64,000 bases of DNA from Mucilaginibacter gracilis (GCF_003633615.1 NZ_RBKU01000001.1:2666001-2730000); one strand, 5' to 3'. Positions 7,353 through 16,506 are shown, numbered from the stretch's first letter. Notes: a model not told the origin generated them from the letters alone. Translations and numbers: made by a program.

Positions 7353-8294
7353 TTAATATTCAATCACGCTATCCTCCAAAATTACCCGGGGAGATAACGT
7401 TACGATTTTTGTCAGCTTCCCGTTCAAATCTTCAGGCATATTTGGTGTTTCGTGCGGTATGCCTGGTATTAAAATAGGTTTATTAAACAACCTGTTTTCA
7501 CAAATATCTTTCGGAATGTCATCCAGATACGGAACCCTCTCATTTAAGGCACCGGATTTTTCAGTCAAAATTTCAAATTTAACGCTTCCCAATTCTGCTT
7601 CTTTATTCACACTCCCAACTTCCCCATTGTCAACCTCAAAATCCCCATCGCCATCCTCAAACTTCTCACTCAAAACACCAACCTTCAAACTTCCGCCCTC
7701 AGCCATCAGACTCCCGCCCTCAACCTTCAAACTTCCGCCCTCAGCCATCTGTCCTCCGTCCTCAACTCTCAAATTTCCGTCCTCAACCTTCAAACTTCCG
7801 TCCTCAGCCTTCCGCCCTCTGTCTTCCGAACCCTTAACACCATAAAAATTCAAGTGCCTCGCAATTTTATCCAGGGCCGATAGTTTGTTGTGCAGCTTTA
7901 TTTTGCTCAGTTTGCCAACCTGGTAGCCGTAATCGTCAACAGCATCTAAAATTTGGTACTGACTAATAGCAGCCTTATCATCGTCAGATAGTTCGTACAT
8001 CGGTTTCAAAACACCCTGGTCATCATAAAAATTACCCATGTTGGCAAAAGCAATTTTAGCCAGTTCGCGCAAAACCATGTCGTGGGTAATTTGCAGCCGT
8101 TGTTTGGTTTTGTCCATGGCCGCTTTTAAATAATCCTGCACCTTAGGCAAATGCAGCAATTCGCCCTTACGCGCCGTGTTCTCGCTGTAGCCGGCCAGCA
8201 TGGCCGACCTAAAAGCGTTAAAGGTCACCAAATATTCATCGCAAAAACGTTGCTGCTGTAGTGTTAACGCGTCGTCGGTTATGTTACTTTCCAT
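7353..8294 (-). CDS. Orphan terminase small-subunit-like protein with repeat-expanded linker
   Basis: The first 140 or so residues of this 313-residue protein look like a phage terminase small subunit: LTLQQQRFCDEYLVTFNAFR, AGYSENTARKGELL, VQDYLKAAMDKTKQRL, then a coiled region ending KLHNKLSALDKIARHLNFYG. In phages the small subunit recognises DNA for packaging. Here no large subunit, portal or capsid gene is nearby, so the role is unknown. Residues from about 155 to 205 are a degenerate tandem repeat of units such as AEDGSLKVEDG and AEGGSLKVEGG, encoded by near-identical DNA words of the type also seen in intergenic spacers. A normal-looking C-terminus (LDDIPKDICENRLFNKPILI) follows, so the frame survives the expansion. 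Confidence 0.75.
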   Translation of the reverse strand: MESNITDDALTLQQQRFCDEYLVTFNAFRSAMLAGYSENTARKGELLHLPKVQDYLKAAMDKTKQRLQITHDMVLRELAKIAFANMGNFYDDQGVLKPMYELSDDDKAAISQYQILDAVDDYGYQVGKLSKIKLHNKLSALDKIARHLNFYGVKGSEDRGRKAEDGSLKVEDGNLRVEDGGQMAEGGSLKVEGGSLMAEGGSLKVGVLSEKFEDGDGDFEVDNGEVGSVNKEAELGSVKFEILTEKSGALNERVPYLDDIPKDICENRLFNKPILIPGIPHETPNMPEDLNGKLTKIVTLSPRVILEDSVIEY

Positions 8295-8387
8295 ATTTTA
8301 ATTATTAAAAATACAAAAGTAGCCAAGCGGCCAACCAATACCGCTATCACATAATTGATAGTACCGCCCGGCAGAACCGCCTAAATC

Positions 8388-8438
8388 AAAGTCTCCCCAA
8401 CCGGGGGAGATTTAGAGGGGGCTTTTAGAGGGGGCTCC
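8388..8438. repeat. GC-rich dispersed palindromic repeat, intergenic copy
   Basis: A segment reading AAAGTCTCCCC AA CCGGGGGAGATTTAGAGGGGGCT and then a partial duplication, TTTAGAGGGGGCTCC. Its reverse complement matches the in-frame copy inside icmF at 22771-22809 at 35 of 36 positions. It ends just after the stop codon of the lipoprotein gene. Confidence 0.8.
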
Positions 8439-8439
8439 T

Positions 8440-8760
8440 TTACTTCACAAACTCAACCATTGCCGAATCCGGAAACATTAATTTGAGGTTATGCTCGTCG
8501 GCCTGTTTAATTATAAACTTAGTGTAGGGGAGGTTACCCTCAAAAGATGTAAATATCGTATCGTTTTTAACAAAGTAATCTTCGGGCACCGGCGAATCGG
8601 TATTCATCGTAAATTGCTTGTCGGTTATCTTTAAAGTAGTTTGGTTATTTTTTGAGCGCCATTCGCCTTTTAGCTTTGCCGTTTTTGAATGCGAGCAGGA
8701 GGCCATGGTTAAAATAACAGCAAAAACTGCGTGTACGGTAAAAAGCATGTAAGTTTTCAT
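8440..8760 (-). CDS. Putative lipoprotein, function unknown
   Basis: A 106-residue protein starting MKTYMLFTVHAVFAVILTMASC, a lipoprotein signal with a lipobox-like M-A-S-C and the modified cysteine at residue 22. The mature part is a small beta-rich domain opening with LKGEWRSKNNQTTLKITDKQ. That start resembles the lipocalin-like or copper-resistance-like small lipoproteins of Bacteroidota, but it is not assigned. An upstream in-frame start at 8784 would add eight residues before the signal and is less likely. It is 26 bp downstream of gpsA on the same strand, so co-transcription is probable. Confidence 0.7.
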   Translation of the reverse strand: MKTYMLFTVHAVFAVILTMASCSHSKTAKLKGEWRSKNNQTTLKITDKQFTMNTDSPVPEDYFVKNDTIFTSFEGNLPYTKFIIKQADEHNLKLMFPDSAMVEFVK

Positions 8761-8786
8761 GAGGGTAGTAGTATGTTCTGCCAATG

Positions 8787-9797
8787 CTAAGTCAATTGTT
8801 CGGCCAAATGTTGCATTTCCAGCACAGGCGAACGCTTTTTGTACAAAATAGCGTATACGGCATTACAAATGGGCATATTTACCTTATATTGCTTATTAAC
8901 CTGGTGTAGGCAATTTACTGCATAATAGCCTTCGGCAACCATATTCATCTCCAACTGGGCCGATTTTACCGTGTACCCTTTCCCTATCATATTACCAAAC
9001 GTGCGGTTGCGGCTAAACTGCGAGTAGGCGGTAACCAGCAAATCGCCAAGGTAGGCCGATTCTTTAATATCACGGCTTATTGGGTGTACCGCATTTACAA
9101 AATGCATAATCTCCCTAATCGCGTTTGATATCAGCACCGCCTGGAAGTTATCGCCATAGCCAACACCGTGGCATATACCACTGGCAACGGCATAAATATT
9201 TTTTAACACGGCGGCATATTCGGTACCGTAAATATCGTCAGATATGTTGGTTTTAATGTAGCGGGTTTGCAGCATACCGGCAAAGCAGGCAGCCAGTTGC
9301 GTATCGCGCGATGCAATGGTGAGGTACGATAATTTTTCAAGCGCCACTTCCTCGGCATGGCAGGGGCCGCTTATTACCAAAAAATTTTCGAAGGGTATTT
9401 GGTAATGCTGATGCAAAAATTCGCCAATAATCTGGTTTTCATCGGGCACAATGCCTTTAATGGCCGAAATGATTTTTTTACCTTTCAAATCATCAACCGT
9501 AATATCTTTAAGGGCATCTTTTAAAAAGGCGGCGGGTACGTTAAGCAATATAAAATCGCCCCCGGCAATCAATTGTTTAAGGTTGGTTGATATATTTTGC
9601 GCCGGCACTTTAATTTCTACCGAACTCAAATAGTTAGGGTTATGCTTATATTGTTGTATATGCTCAACCGCTTCGGTGTTGCGCATCCACCAGTATATTT
9701 CCTTCTCTACCGTATTGTCGGTTAGCATTTTAATATTTGCCGTGGCCCAACTTCCGCCCCCAACTACAACAATTCGTTTTTTGCCTTGAATATCCAT
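8787..9797 (-). CDS. gpsA: NAD(P)+-dependent glycerol-3-phosphate dehydrogenase
   Basis: GpsA reduces dihydroxyacetone phosphate to sn-glycerol 3-phosphate, the backbone for phospholipids. The 336-residue protein has the dinucleotide-binding GGGSWATA at residues 13-20, NVPAAFL in the second part of the Rossmann fold, SGPCHAEEVA after about residue 140, the catalytic-lysine helix YAAVLKNIYAVASGI near 195, and the C-terminal substrate-binding helix block with GDLLVTAYS and SRNRTFG. Length and motifs are complete. It sits downstream of the efflux pair with an 80-bp gap and upstream of the small lipoprotein gene. Confidence 0.95.
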   Translation of the reverse strand: MDIQGKKRIVVVGGGSWATANIKMLTDNTVEKEIYWWMRNTEAVEHIQQYKHNPNYLSSVEIKVPAQNISTNLKQLIAGGDFILLNVPAAFLKDALKDITVDDLKGKKIISAIKGIVPDENQIIGEFLHQHYQIPFENFLVISGPCHAEEVALEKLSYLTIASRDTQLAACFAGMLQTRYIKTNISDDIYGTEYAAVLKNIYAVASGICHGVGYGDNFQAVLISNAIREIMHFVNAVHPISRDIKESAYLGDLLVTAYSQFSRNRTFGNMIGKGYTVKSAQLEMNMVAEGYYAVNCLHQVNKQYKVNMPICNAVYAILYKKRSPVLEMQHLAEQLT

Positions 9798-9877
9798 GAA
9801 ATAATTTGTCCTGCTAAAGAGGGAAATTGCTTAACTCTTTAGCAGGACAAAATAAGTAATTATTCGGCAGATATTAT

Positions 9878-11224
9878 TTATTTCTTACTGTTATCCGGCG
9901 CAAACAGTTTACTCTTATCAACTTTTTCAACTTCCATTTTATCGTTTAGTGTTTTTGAGATAGCCGAATACGGGCCCGATACCACTTCCTCGCCACCTTT
10001 TAATCCCGAAAGGATTTGGATATACGTATCGTTTTGTATACCTGTAGTAACCTCAACCTGTTTAACTTTACCTGCCGAGTAAACAAAAACGTACTCTTTA
10101 ACGGCATCGTTAACCTTTGTTTTGGCTTTGCTGTCATCTTTTTTCGGTCCGTTATCACCGCTGTCATCCGTTTTACCACCACGTGTAGTAACCGATTGTA
10201 TGGGTACCGATAATGCCGTTGTGCGGTTGGTTTGAATATCAACCGTAGCCGAAAGGCCGGGTTTAAACGGAGATGGGTTTTTAGCATCCTTAGCAACCAA
10301 ACGGGCATACGATTCGGCCATAACGCGCACCTTAACCGTAAAGTTGGTAACCTGGTCGGCATTGGTGCCCACCACATTTGCCGAACTGCCTATCTCCCTA
10401 ACCACACCGCTAAACTTTTTACCTAAAAAGGCATCAACTTCAATAACTGCCGAGTCGCCAAGGTTTACGCGGTTAATATCATTTTCATTCACATCCACGT
10501 TTACGTCAAGTGCGCTCAAATCGCTAATGGTCATAATTTCGGTACCAATATTTTGTACGGTACCTAACACACGCTCGCCTTTTTCTACCGATAGCTTTGA
10601 TACCACACCATCAACCGGCGAATAGATGCTGGTTTTAGCCAGGTTATCCTGAGCTTCTTTAACCGATGCCGACGATTGTGCCAAACCAAAGTTTGAGCCT
10701 ATCTGGTTTTGGCGTGCGGCCTCTAAAGCTGCTTTAGACGATTGGTAATCCGCCGTAGCCGCATCAAACTCCGATGCCGAAAGCACCTTTTTAGTATACA
10801 ACTCCTTACTCCGTTTATATTTAGCTTCCGAGTTTAAAAAATTGGCTTGCGCCTGATTAAGCATTTGGCTGGCATTACCCACGCTTGCTTTTTGGGTATT
10901 GTATGATGCCACGGCACGCTCATAACCCGATTTTAAAATATCCGGGCGAACGCGGCAAAGCAACTGGCCCTTTTTAACAACATCGCCTTCTTTAATAGGC
11001 AGCTCAACAATTTCGCCCGATACTTCGGAGCTTATTTTAACCTCTATAGTAGGTTTAATCTTTCCGCTGGCCGAAACCGTTTCTATAACGCTGCGCTTAT
11101 CGGCTTTTTCGGTGGCAACCTGTGTTTTAGCCGGTTTGCCAATAACGCCCGTAGCTCTTAAAACAATAAGCACTACTATTAAAAGGCCGGTTGTTATCAG
11201 TATATATTTTAAAGTTTTTCCCAT
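9878..11224 (-). CDS. Efflux pump periplasmic adaptor (HlyD/MacA-RND type)
   Basis: A 448-residue membrane-fusion protein. An N-terminal signal/anchor (ILITTGLLIVVLIVLRATGV) is followed by the first half of a lipoyl-like domain (ISSEVSGEIVELPIKEGDVV), a long coiled-coil hairpin (about residues 85-190, with SASEFDAATADYQSSKAALEAAR), the second lipoyl half (IYSPVDGVVSKLSVEKGERV), and beta-barrel plus membrane-proximal domains. An acidic/basic insert around residues 350-370 (GGKTDDSGDNGPKKDDSKAK) is an unusual low-complexity loop. It follows the TolC gene by 32 bp. The inner-membrane transporter (RND or MacB-type ABC) is not in this window. Confidence 0.9.
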   Translation of the reverse strand: MGKTLKYILITTGLLIVVLIVLRATGVIGKPAKTQVATEKADKRSVIETVSASGKIKPTIEVKISSEVSGEIVELPIKEGDVVKKGQLLCRVRPDILKSGYERAVASYNTQKASVGNASQMLNQAQANFLNSEAKYKRSKELYTKKVLSASEFDAATADYQSSKAALEAARQNQIGSNFGLAQSSASVKEAQDNLAKTSIYSPVDGVVSKLSVEKGERVLGTVQNIGTEIMTISDLSALDVNVDVNENDINRVNLGDSAVIEVDAFLGKKFSGVVREIGSSANVVGTNADQVTNFTVKVRVMAESYARLVAKDAKNPSPFKPGLSATVDIQTNRTTALSVPIQSVTTRGGKTDDSGDNGPKKDDSKAKTKVNDAVKEYVFVYSAGKVKQVEVTTGIQNDTYIQILSGLKGGEEVVSGPYSAISKTLNDKMEVEKVDKSKLFAPDNSKK

Positions 11225-11256
11225 GATGATTGATGGATTATTTTGTGGTTTGATTT

Positions 11257-12717
11257 TTAAAGTGTTATAGGGTTACCAAGATAATAGTCGATTATTTTAC
11301 TGCGAAACACCAGTTCGTATTTAGCCTGTATCATATCAAACTCCGATTTATTGAGCGTAGTTAACGATGTATTATAATCAAGCGAGTTAACCAAACCAAC
11401 CGTGTACCGTTGCTGCACAACATTGTAAGCATCCTTGTTTGATTGATAAGTTTGCTGTGCCGACAGATATTTTTTATCAGCCGCCTTCACATCAAGCACC
11501 GCCTGGCTAATGGTTTTATTCAGCGTGTTTTTAGCCAACTGGGCCGTAACATCCGCTATCTGGTAGTTAATTTTTGCTTTACGTACCGATGTGCGTGTAG
11601 CAAACTTAGTAAATATAGGTATGTTTAAGCTTAACCCTACAGCTTCGTTAAGGTTATCGCTTATCTGGTCGCCAAACAAATAAGGCTTGGTTAAAGTTTG
11701 GTAGCGTGGTGTAATAACACGGTTATTGGTGTTGTTAACAATGCCAATAGTATCAAAAATACCGGTATTGCGTGTCCCGGTAACCTGCGTCCGTCCGCTC
11801 GAATAATTTGAACCCAACTGGCCAAAAAGTGACAAAGTTGGGTAGTAATAACTTTTTTGTACCGCTATGTTTTGGTAAGCCAATTGTTTTTGCACTTCGG
11901 CCAGCTTTACATCGGGGTTATTGCCAACCGCAGCACTAAATACCGATTGTGCATCGTATTGCCATTTTACATCGGTTAATTTGCTCACATCCGGCTTCTC
12001 AATAGTAATGGGCGTATTAGGGTCCATCTCCATGTATTGTTTAAGAGCCAGTATCGAAATATCCAACTGGTTTTGTGCGGTAGTCTGGTTTAAATCCGCG
12101 GTAGAAACCTGCGCCTTCGATTGCGACAAATCGGCCAGCGTTACGTTACCTACATCAAACGTTTTTTGTACCTTATCTAAAGTTTGCTTGCTCAGCTCCA
12201 CCTGTTGTATGGCCGCCTTCAGCAAATCCTGGTTGCTTAAAACCGATAGGTATGTGGTAACCACGTTAAGCACCAAATCGTTTTTTACCTTGGCGGTATT
12301 ACTTTTATCAACATCCAACTGTAGTTTGTTGGCTAATATCTGGTTTTTAAGCAAACCTCCCTGCGAAAGCAAAACCTGCGATGTTATGGTACCGTTAAGC
12401 CCAAATATAGTTTGGTTAACAAACTGGTTGGTCGACGGATCTACGCTCCGCCCGTAATTAAACGATCCCTGCGGGTTAGCACTCAGGTTTGGCAAGCGGT
12501 TATATTTGGCTTGTTTATAATTTTCAACATCAATGGCTTCGTTTAACTGCGCCTGTTTAATGGTTAGGTTTCTTTCAAGCGTGCGGTCAATGGCTGTTTG
12601 CAAGGTAATAACTTCCTGCGCGCCTGCTTTAAAAGCGCTGCTTAACAGCAACAGGCCCAAAACAATGGTTAAAAAAACCTTGTTGCTGTTAAGTTGTATG
12701 TTTAAATTCATGTTCAT
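11257..12717 (-). CDS. TolC family outer-membrane efflux protein
   Basis: A 486-residue outer-membrane channel subunit. A signal peptide ends at about AGAQ (residues 31-34). The mature part has the two-fold TolC pattern of long helices with small beta inserts: ITLQTAIDRTLERN at the start, then a second repeat near LFGDQISDNLNEAVGLSLNIPIF. The conserved end of the second coiled domain, YNVVQQRYTVGLVNSLDYN, is clear. It is the first gene of a two-gene unit with the adaptor. The 69-bp gap to the divergent deacetylase gene must contain the promoter. Confidence 0.93.
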   Translation of the reverse strand: MNMNLNIQLNSNKVFLTIVLGLLLLSSAFKAGAQEVITLQTAIDRTLERNLTIKQAQLNEAIDVENYKQAKYNRLPNLSANPQGSFNYGRSVDPSTNQFVNQTIFGLNGTITSQVLLSQGGLLKNQILANKLQLDVDKSNTAKVKNDLVLNVVTTYLSVLSNQDLLKAAIQQVELSKQTLDKVQKTFDVGNVTLADLSQSKAQVSTADLNQTTAQNQLDISILALKQYMEMDPNTPITIEKPDVSKLTDVKWQYDAQSVFSAAVGNNPDVKLAEVQKQLAYQNIAVQKSYYYPTLSLFGQLGSNYSSGRTQVTGTRNTGIFDTIGIVNNTNNRVITPRYQTLTKPYLFGDQISDNLNEAVGLSLNIPIFTKFATRTSVRKAKINYQIADVTAQLAKNTLNKTISQAVLDVKAADKKYLSAQQTYQSNKDAYNVVQQRYTVGLVNSLDYNTSLTTLNKSEFDMIQAKYELVFRSKIIDYYLGNPITL

Positions 12718-12786
12718 GTGTAATATACCTATGCCCGATTTTATATTATATTAATATTTAGATACATTTTACTTTACTTTGTTACC

Positions 12787-13407
12787 ATGTACCTCGTTAA
12801 AACCCCTTTATTATTAAAAAAGCTGTATCCGGGCCTCATATGGAACCTTAACCGGGACGAGCTATGCATTTATCTAACCTTTGACGACGGACCCATACCT
12901 ATTGTTACACCATTTGTATTAAAAACTTTAAAACAATATAATGCCAAAGCTACCTTTTTTTGCATTGGCGATAACGTAGTTAAAAATAACGATATTTTTG
13001 AACAGGTAAAGGCCCACGGCCACACCATTGGCAACCATACCTTTAACCATTTACGCGGCTGGGCAACCCGCACCGATTTATACACCGAAAACTTTGCAAA
13101 ATGCGACCAACTGCTGCAAACACCCTGGTTTAGGCCACCATACGGCCGCATTAAACGCAAACAAATAAGCAGCCTCAAACAGCTACGCAATAACGACATT
13201 AAGTTTATTATGTGGGACGTACTAAGCGGCGATTTCGACAAAAACCTTAAACCCGAAACCTGCCTGCATCATACCCTAAAAAACGCCACCAACGGCTCCA
13301 TCGTCGTTTTTCACGACAGCCTCAAAGCCTTCCCCCGCTTAGAATACGTATTACCGCGAGCCATGAAATACTGGAGCAAAAAAGGTTTTGAGTTTAGGGG
13401 CTTGTAG
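12787..13407 (+). CDS. Polysaccharide deacetylase (NodB domain)
   Basis: A 206-residue NodB-type hydrolase that removes N- or O-acetyl groups from glycans. Motif 1 TFDDGP has Asp33/Asp34, motif 2 is H84-T-F-N-H88, motif 3 is RPPYGR (116-121), with the later MWDVLSGDF and VFHDS (His176) completing the metal/acid-base set. The N-terminus (MYLVKTPLLLKKLYPGLIWN) is short and not a clear signal peptide, so a cytoplasmic or membrane-associated location is possible. The small size is typical of the single-domain Bacteroidota form. It stands alone, divergent from the tolC unit. Confidence 0.92.
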   Translation: MYLVKTPLLLKKLYPGLIWNLNRDELCIYLTFDDGPIPIVTPFVLKTLKQYNAKATFFCIGDNVVKNNDIFEQVKAHGHTIGNHTFNHLRGWATRTDLYTENFAKCDQLLQTPWFRPPYGRIKRKQISSLKQLRNNDIKFIMWDVLSGDFDKNLKPETCLHHTLKNATNGSIVVFHDSLKAFPRLEYVLPRAMKYWSKKGFEFRGL

Positions 13408-13456
13408 GTATTTGGTTTGATGCAACAAATTGCACCAATTCTATTAAGCCCGCGCC

Positions 13457-13556
13457 GCTCCCGCAAGTTTAGCGATAGCGTAACTTGCGGTCTACGCCAT
13501 GCAAAACTGCCCGCTCCCGCAAATTAGCGATAGCGTAACTTGTGGTCCACGCCATC
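13457..13556. repeat. Two tandem copies of a dispersed palindromic repeat
   Basis: Copies at 13457-13500 and 13513-13556 share TCCCGCAA, TAGCGATAGCGTAACTTG and CACGCCAT. Each folds because CCGCAAGTT pairs with AACTTGCGG. The same palindrome appears inverted at 2992-3022. Directly after it, up to 13600, are AAATCCGAAATC-type words. Confidence 0.7.
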
Positions 13557-13593
13557 CAAAAATCCGAAATCAAACATCCGAAATCCGACATCC

Positions 13594-14361
13594 CTACAAC
13601 CAACCCATATTAATAGCTTTCCCTATCAGTTCTCCCGTATTGCTCAGGCCATTTTTACGCATCATGTTTTTGCGGTGCGTATCAACCGTTTGCTTGCTGA
13701 TGTTCAAAATTTCGCTAACCTCTTTACTTAGTTTGCCTTCTATCAATAACCGTAATACATCCTTTTCGCGGGCGGTTAGCTTTTCGGTGCTTTTAGCAAA
13801 AGTATTTTTCACATCAATATTAAGGTACGATGGCTCGCCATCCATACCAATGTACGACATTACCGGCCTGCCTGTAGGCTTTAAATGTGTAATATCGGTA
13901 TGCACGCCCAGGGTGCGCAATATGCCGCCATCAGCATCGTGCTGTACAACGGCCACCTGGTGCAGCACCCGTATATAAGTGCTGTCGCTCTTTCTAAACC
14001 TAAAATCATACCGTATCTTATACTTCATTAATTTGTCAACCGGTAATGCCGATAAAAACTCGGCTGTTTTATTCTCAAAAGCCAAAAACCAGGGCCTGTC
14101 GTCAGGGTGAATGCAATCCATAAACAGCATTACAGTAACAGTTGCATGTTGGTAACCCAACATGGTTTCAAACTGCGAACTAACCAAATCAAACTCAAGG
14201 TTTTTAACATTAAATATAAAATAGTAATAATCGCCAACCTGGAAAAAGTTCAGCAGCTTTCGGTAAAGCTCCAACTCGATCTGCAAATTATCAGCCGATG
14301 ACTTGGCCGACATCCGCAACCACAGCTTATTAGTCTCCTCACTAAACAGTTCAAATTTCAT
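13594..14361 (-). CDS. LuxR-family transcriptional regulator with N-terminal PAS-like domain
   Basis: A 255-residue protein. Residues from about 45 to 175 have a PAS-fold pattern (NVKNLEFDLVSSQFETMLGY, IHPDDRPWFLAFENKTAEFL, RVLHQVAVVQHDADGGILRTLGVHTDITHLK). The C-terminal 65 residues are a LuxR HTH: LTAREKDVLRLLIEGKLSKE, then ILNISKQTVDTHRKNMMRKNG, ending with the GELIGKAINMG helix. There is no receiver domain, so the signal is probably sensed directly or by a partner. It is divergent from three secreted-protein genes starting at 14628, which are its most likely targets by position (inference). Confidence 0.9.
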   Translation of the reverse strand: MKFELFSEETNKLWLRMSAKSSADNLQIELELYRKLLNFFQVGDYYYFIFNVKNLEFDLVSSQFETMLGYQHATVTVMLFMDCIHPDDRPWFLAFENKTAEFLSALPVDKLMKYKIRYDFRFRKSDSTYIRVLHQVAVVQHDADGGILRTLGVHTDITHLKPTGRPVMSYIGMDGEPSYLNIDVKNTFAKSTEKLTAREKDVLRLLIEGKLSKEVSEILNISKQTVDTHRKNMMRKNGLSNTGELIGKAINMGWL

Positions 14362-14428
14362 ATTATAATAAAAGTTACACCGGGACTGAAATTACTCAAA
14401 AATGATGTAAAAAGCAATGCCGTCACAG

Positions 14429-14463
14429 GGTAAAAACACCCCGCTTAAAAGGTGCTTTTTACC
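14429..14463. promoter_or_regulatory. Inverted repeat between LuxR regulator and secreted-protein genes
   Basis: GGTAAAAACACC (14429-14440) and GGTGCTTTTTACC (14451-14463) are complementary with one extra base. The element sits in the 266-bp divergent intergenic region, 68 bp from the regulator's start. It could be an operator or a leader hairpin; nothing decides between these. Confidence 0.35.
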
Positions 14464-14627
14464 GTATATCTAAGGCGCCACTTACCGGATATTTACATCA
14501 TAAATATTTAATAATAAGCACGGTAAGTTATATAACAGGCCATGTTGCCGGCGCCAAAAAATTACCTATAAATGGGTATTGTCCCTAAAAGGTATTCGCA
14601 GCAACTTTAGTGTATAAATAATTCAAT

Positions 14628-15164
14628 ATGAAAAAAATTCTTTTAACGGTTATTGCAGCACTATCGTTTAGTACACTAAAAGCCCAGAGCGATGCAGTTA
14701 CAATTTTAAATGGCGAAGCTCCAATTACCTGGCTTAGGTACAAAACTGCGGGTATAAGCACCCTGCTGTTCTCCTGCTATTTCGCAAACAACGGGGTTCG
14801 TTATAACGAAAGTATAAACTACGTAATTTATAAAAAGGACGATCAAAACCGCATTGTGCAATTGGAATCCGGAGTTTCAACCGGGAGTAATACCATAAGA
14901 TGGCAAACCAAATACGTAGCCGACATTAACAAGCTTGTGTTAGTTAGCGAATGCGGCGACTGCACTACCTGCGATGTTGCTACGCCACTAAAGCTTACTT
15001 TCTCTAAAGGTTCGGTTGTTAAAACCGAAAAAGGCCAGGACACTAACGAGGATACCCTGTTTTTATATCTCGACTATAATGAAAAACCGGGAATACGCGA
15101 AAAAATCATGACCGTATTAAACTATGTAGCCCAGCAAAATGCAGATAGGGGCGTAGAATATTAA
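14628..15164 (+). CDS. Secreted protein of unknown function with CxxCxxC motif
   Basis: A 178-residue protein starting with a clean signal peptide (MKKILLTVIAALSFSTLKAQ). The mature domain is mixed beta/alpha with no family I recognise. It contains C109-x2-C112-x2-C115 in SECGDCTTCD and two further cysteines, one at residue 50. That spacing could bind a metal or form disulfides. It is the first gene of a same-strand trio (14628, 15219, 16507) with gaps of 54 and 76 bp, ending at a strong terminator. Confidence 0.75.
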   Translation: MKKILLTVIAALSFSTLKAQSDAVTILNGEAPITWLRYKTAGISTLLFSCYFANNGVRYNESINYVIYKKDDQNRIVQLESGVSTGSNTIRWQTKYVADINKLVLVSECGDCTTCDVATPLKLTFSKGSVVKTEKGQDTNEDTLFLYLDYNEKPGIREKIMTVLNYVAQQNADRGVEY

Positions 15165-15218
15165 TCAACATCATTCCCCAATGGCTGGCACCATAATAAC
15201 TTAAAAAAACACTATCCT

Positions 15219-16430
15219 ATGCAATTAAAACACTGTTTAATAACCATCATTTCTGTATTTCTGTACATCAGCGTATCCGCGCAGGACAAAAACCACCTGG
15301 CTTTCCGTAAAATATCCGAACGTGAACAAATGGATTATCATGTTGCCGATTCGCTTTTACTCAAACTTCACCAATATAAAAGCTCAGAGTCATCAAGTCA
15401 GTATTGGAAAATAACTAACCTGTTGGCCGAAAGGCAAAAAACATACGACAACCTTTACAACCAACTGTTTGATAACTGGGAACAGAACTACATCAGCGAT
15501 TATATGATTGAAAAAATAAAGAGCGCTATGTACGATATTGAAGACTGCGTTCGCAGAGCCAACATTGCCCTTGACCAGGCTCCTGCCGCCGAGGATGCCG
15601 AACTGAGAAAAGAAAACCCTCAAAAATATAAGGAAAAAAAACAAAGTGATGGCCTCAGTAAATTTACTACGTCATTATTTACAATGGGCTCAAGTGGCAG
15701 TACAGATTTCAAATCCATTGGCCTAAATGTGGTGCTTAGTTTGCCTGCGCAGTCGGTGCCCATTTATTCAGATGTGGTTCAAACTTACAGCGACCCTCAA
15801 TATAAAACCTCATCTTACTCCAATTCATCAACATCTTTCGGGTACGTTGGCGCAAAGTTAGATCTCGAATTCCATATTCTTAACAATGATTTTATCGACC
15901 TGCAATTACTGGGCTCGGGTACTTACTCAAATACAGGTTTATTTACAAGCTCACTTGGCTCAATTAACGAAACCGACGAATATTACGATTATGGTTATGG
16001 TGCTTCGCTGGCATTTGGCTTGCCGGCCTTAAAGTTATACGGAGAATATATGGGTGGATACCGCAACGTAAATTACGTTAGCGATATTTCAACAAGTTAT
16101 GGTTCCGGCACAACAGATATTACATCAACAAGTTTTAGTGGCTATACTTTCAACCGCTTTACAGGAGGTTTAAAAATATCGTTTGATACCGATGAGGGCG
16201 AAAGCTTTGTAAAGCTAAAATACGCGATAGAAAAGCCAGATATTAAATCAACCAATAACAATATATGGGGAGTAGGCTTAGGCTTCAGATACTTTGTTGA
16301 TATATCGGCCATGTATTTTCCAGAATACCCTGTTTCTGGTACACCATCATATCGCATTAACAATAACGATAAGCAAAGCTTTGTAACCGTTACCATTGGC
16401 CGTGCCTTTAATTTGTTTGGCGGCAAATAA
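15219..16430 (+). CDS. Secreted protein with helical N-domain and probable outer-membrane barrel
   Basis: A 403-residue protein with signal peptide MQLKHCLITIISVFLYISVSAQ. Residues from about 25 to 150 are charged and helical (EREQMDYHVADSLLLKLHQY, EDCVRRANIALDQAP). From about 165 onward the chain shows alternating strands rich in Gly, Tyr and Ser (YDYGYGASLAFGLPALKLYGEYMGGYRN, VKLKYAIEKPD, GVGLGFRYFVDISAMYFP) and ends with VTVTIGRAFNLFGGK, as expected of a beta-barrel in the outer membrane. No domain name is recognised. It is the middle gene of the secreted trio. Confidence 0.75.
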   Translation: MQLKHCLITIISVFLYISVSAQDKNHLAFRKISEREQMDYHVADSLLLKLHQYKSSESSSQYWKITNLLAERQKTYDNLYNQLFDNWEQNYISDYMIEKIKSAMYDIEDCVRRANIALDQAPAAEDAELRKENPQKYKEKKQSDGLSKFTTSLFTMGSSGSTDFKSIGLNVVLSLPAQSVPIYSDVVQTYSDPQYKTSSYSNSSTSFGYVGAKLDLEFHILNNDFIDLQLLGSGTYSNTGLFTSSLGSINETDEYYDYGYGASLAFGLPALKLYGEYMGGYRNVNYVSDISTSYGSGTTDITSTSFSGYTFNRFTGGLKISFDTDEGESFVKLKYAIEKPDIKSTNNNIWGVGLGFRYFVDISAMYFPEYPVSGTPSYRINNNDKQSFVTVTIGRAFNLFGGK

Positions 16431-16506
16431 ATTAAAATAATAAAATAGCTATTTCCACAACAAAATCATCCATAAACAACAAATCATTCACACCAAAAAC
16501 AAAAAC

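Noticed and set aside
7353..8294. Prophage
   Set aside because: Only a terminase-small-subunit-like gene; no large terminase, portal, capsid, integrase or lysis gene within the surrounding 15 kb.
11921..12457. 178-codon plus-strand frame inside the TolC gene
   Set aside because: Antisense shadow; Cys/Ser/Leu-rich translation without domain pattern, and the minus-strand TolC frame is clearly real.
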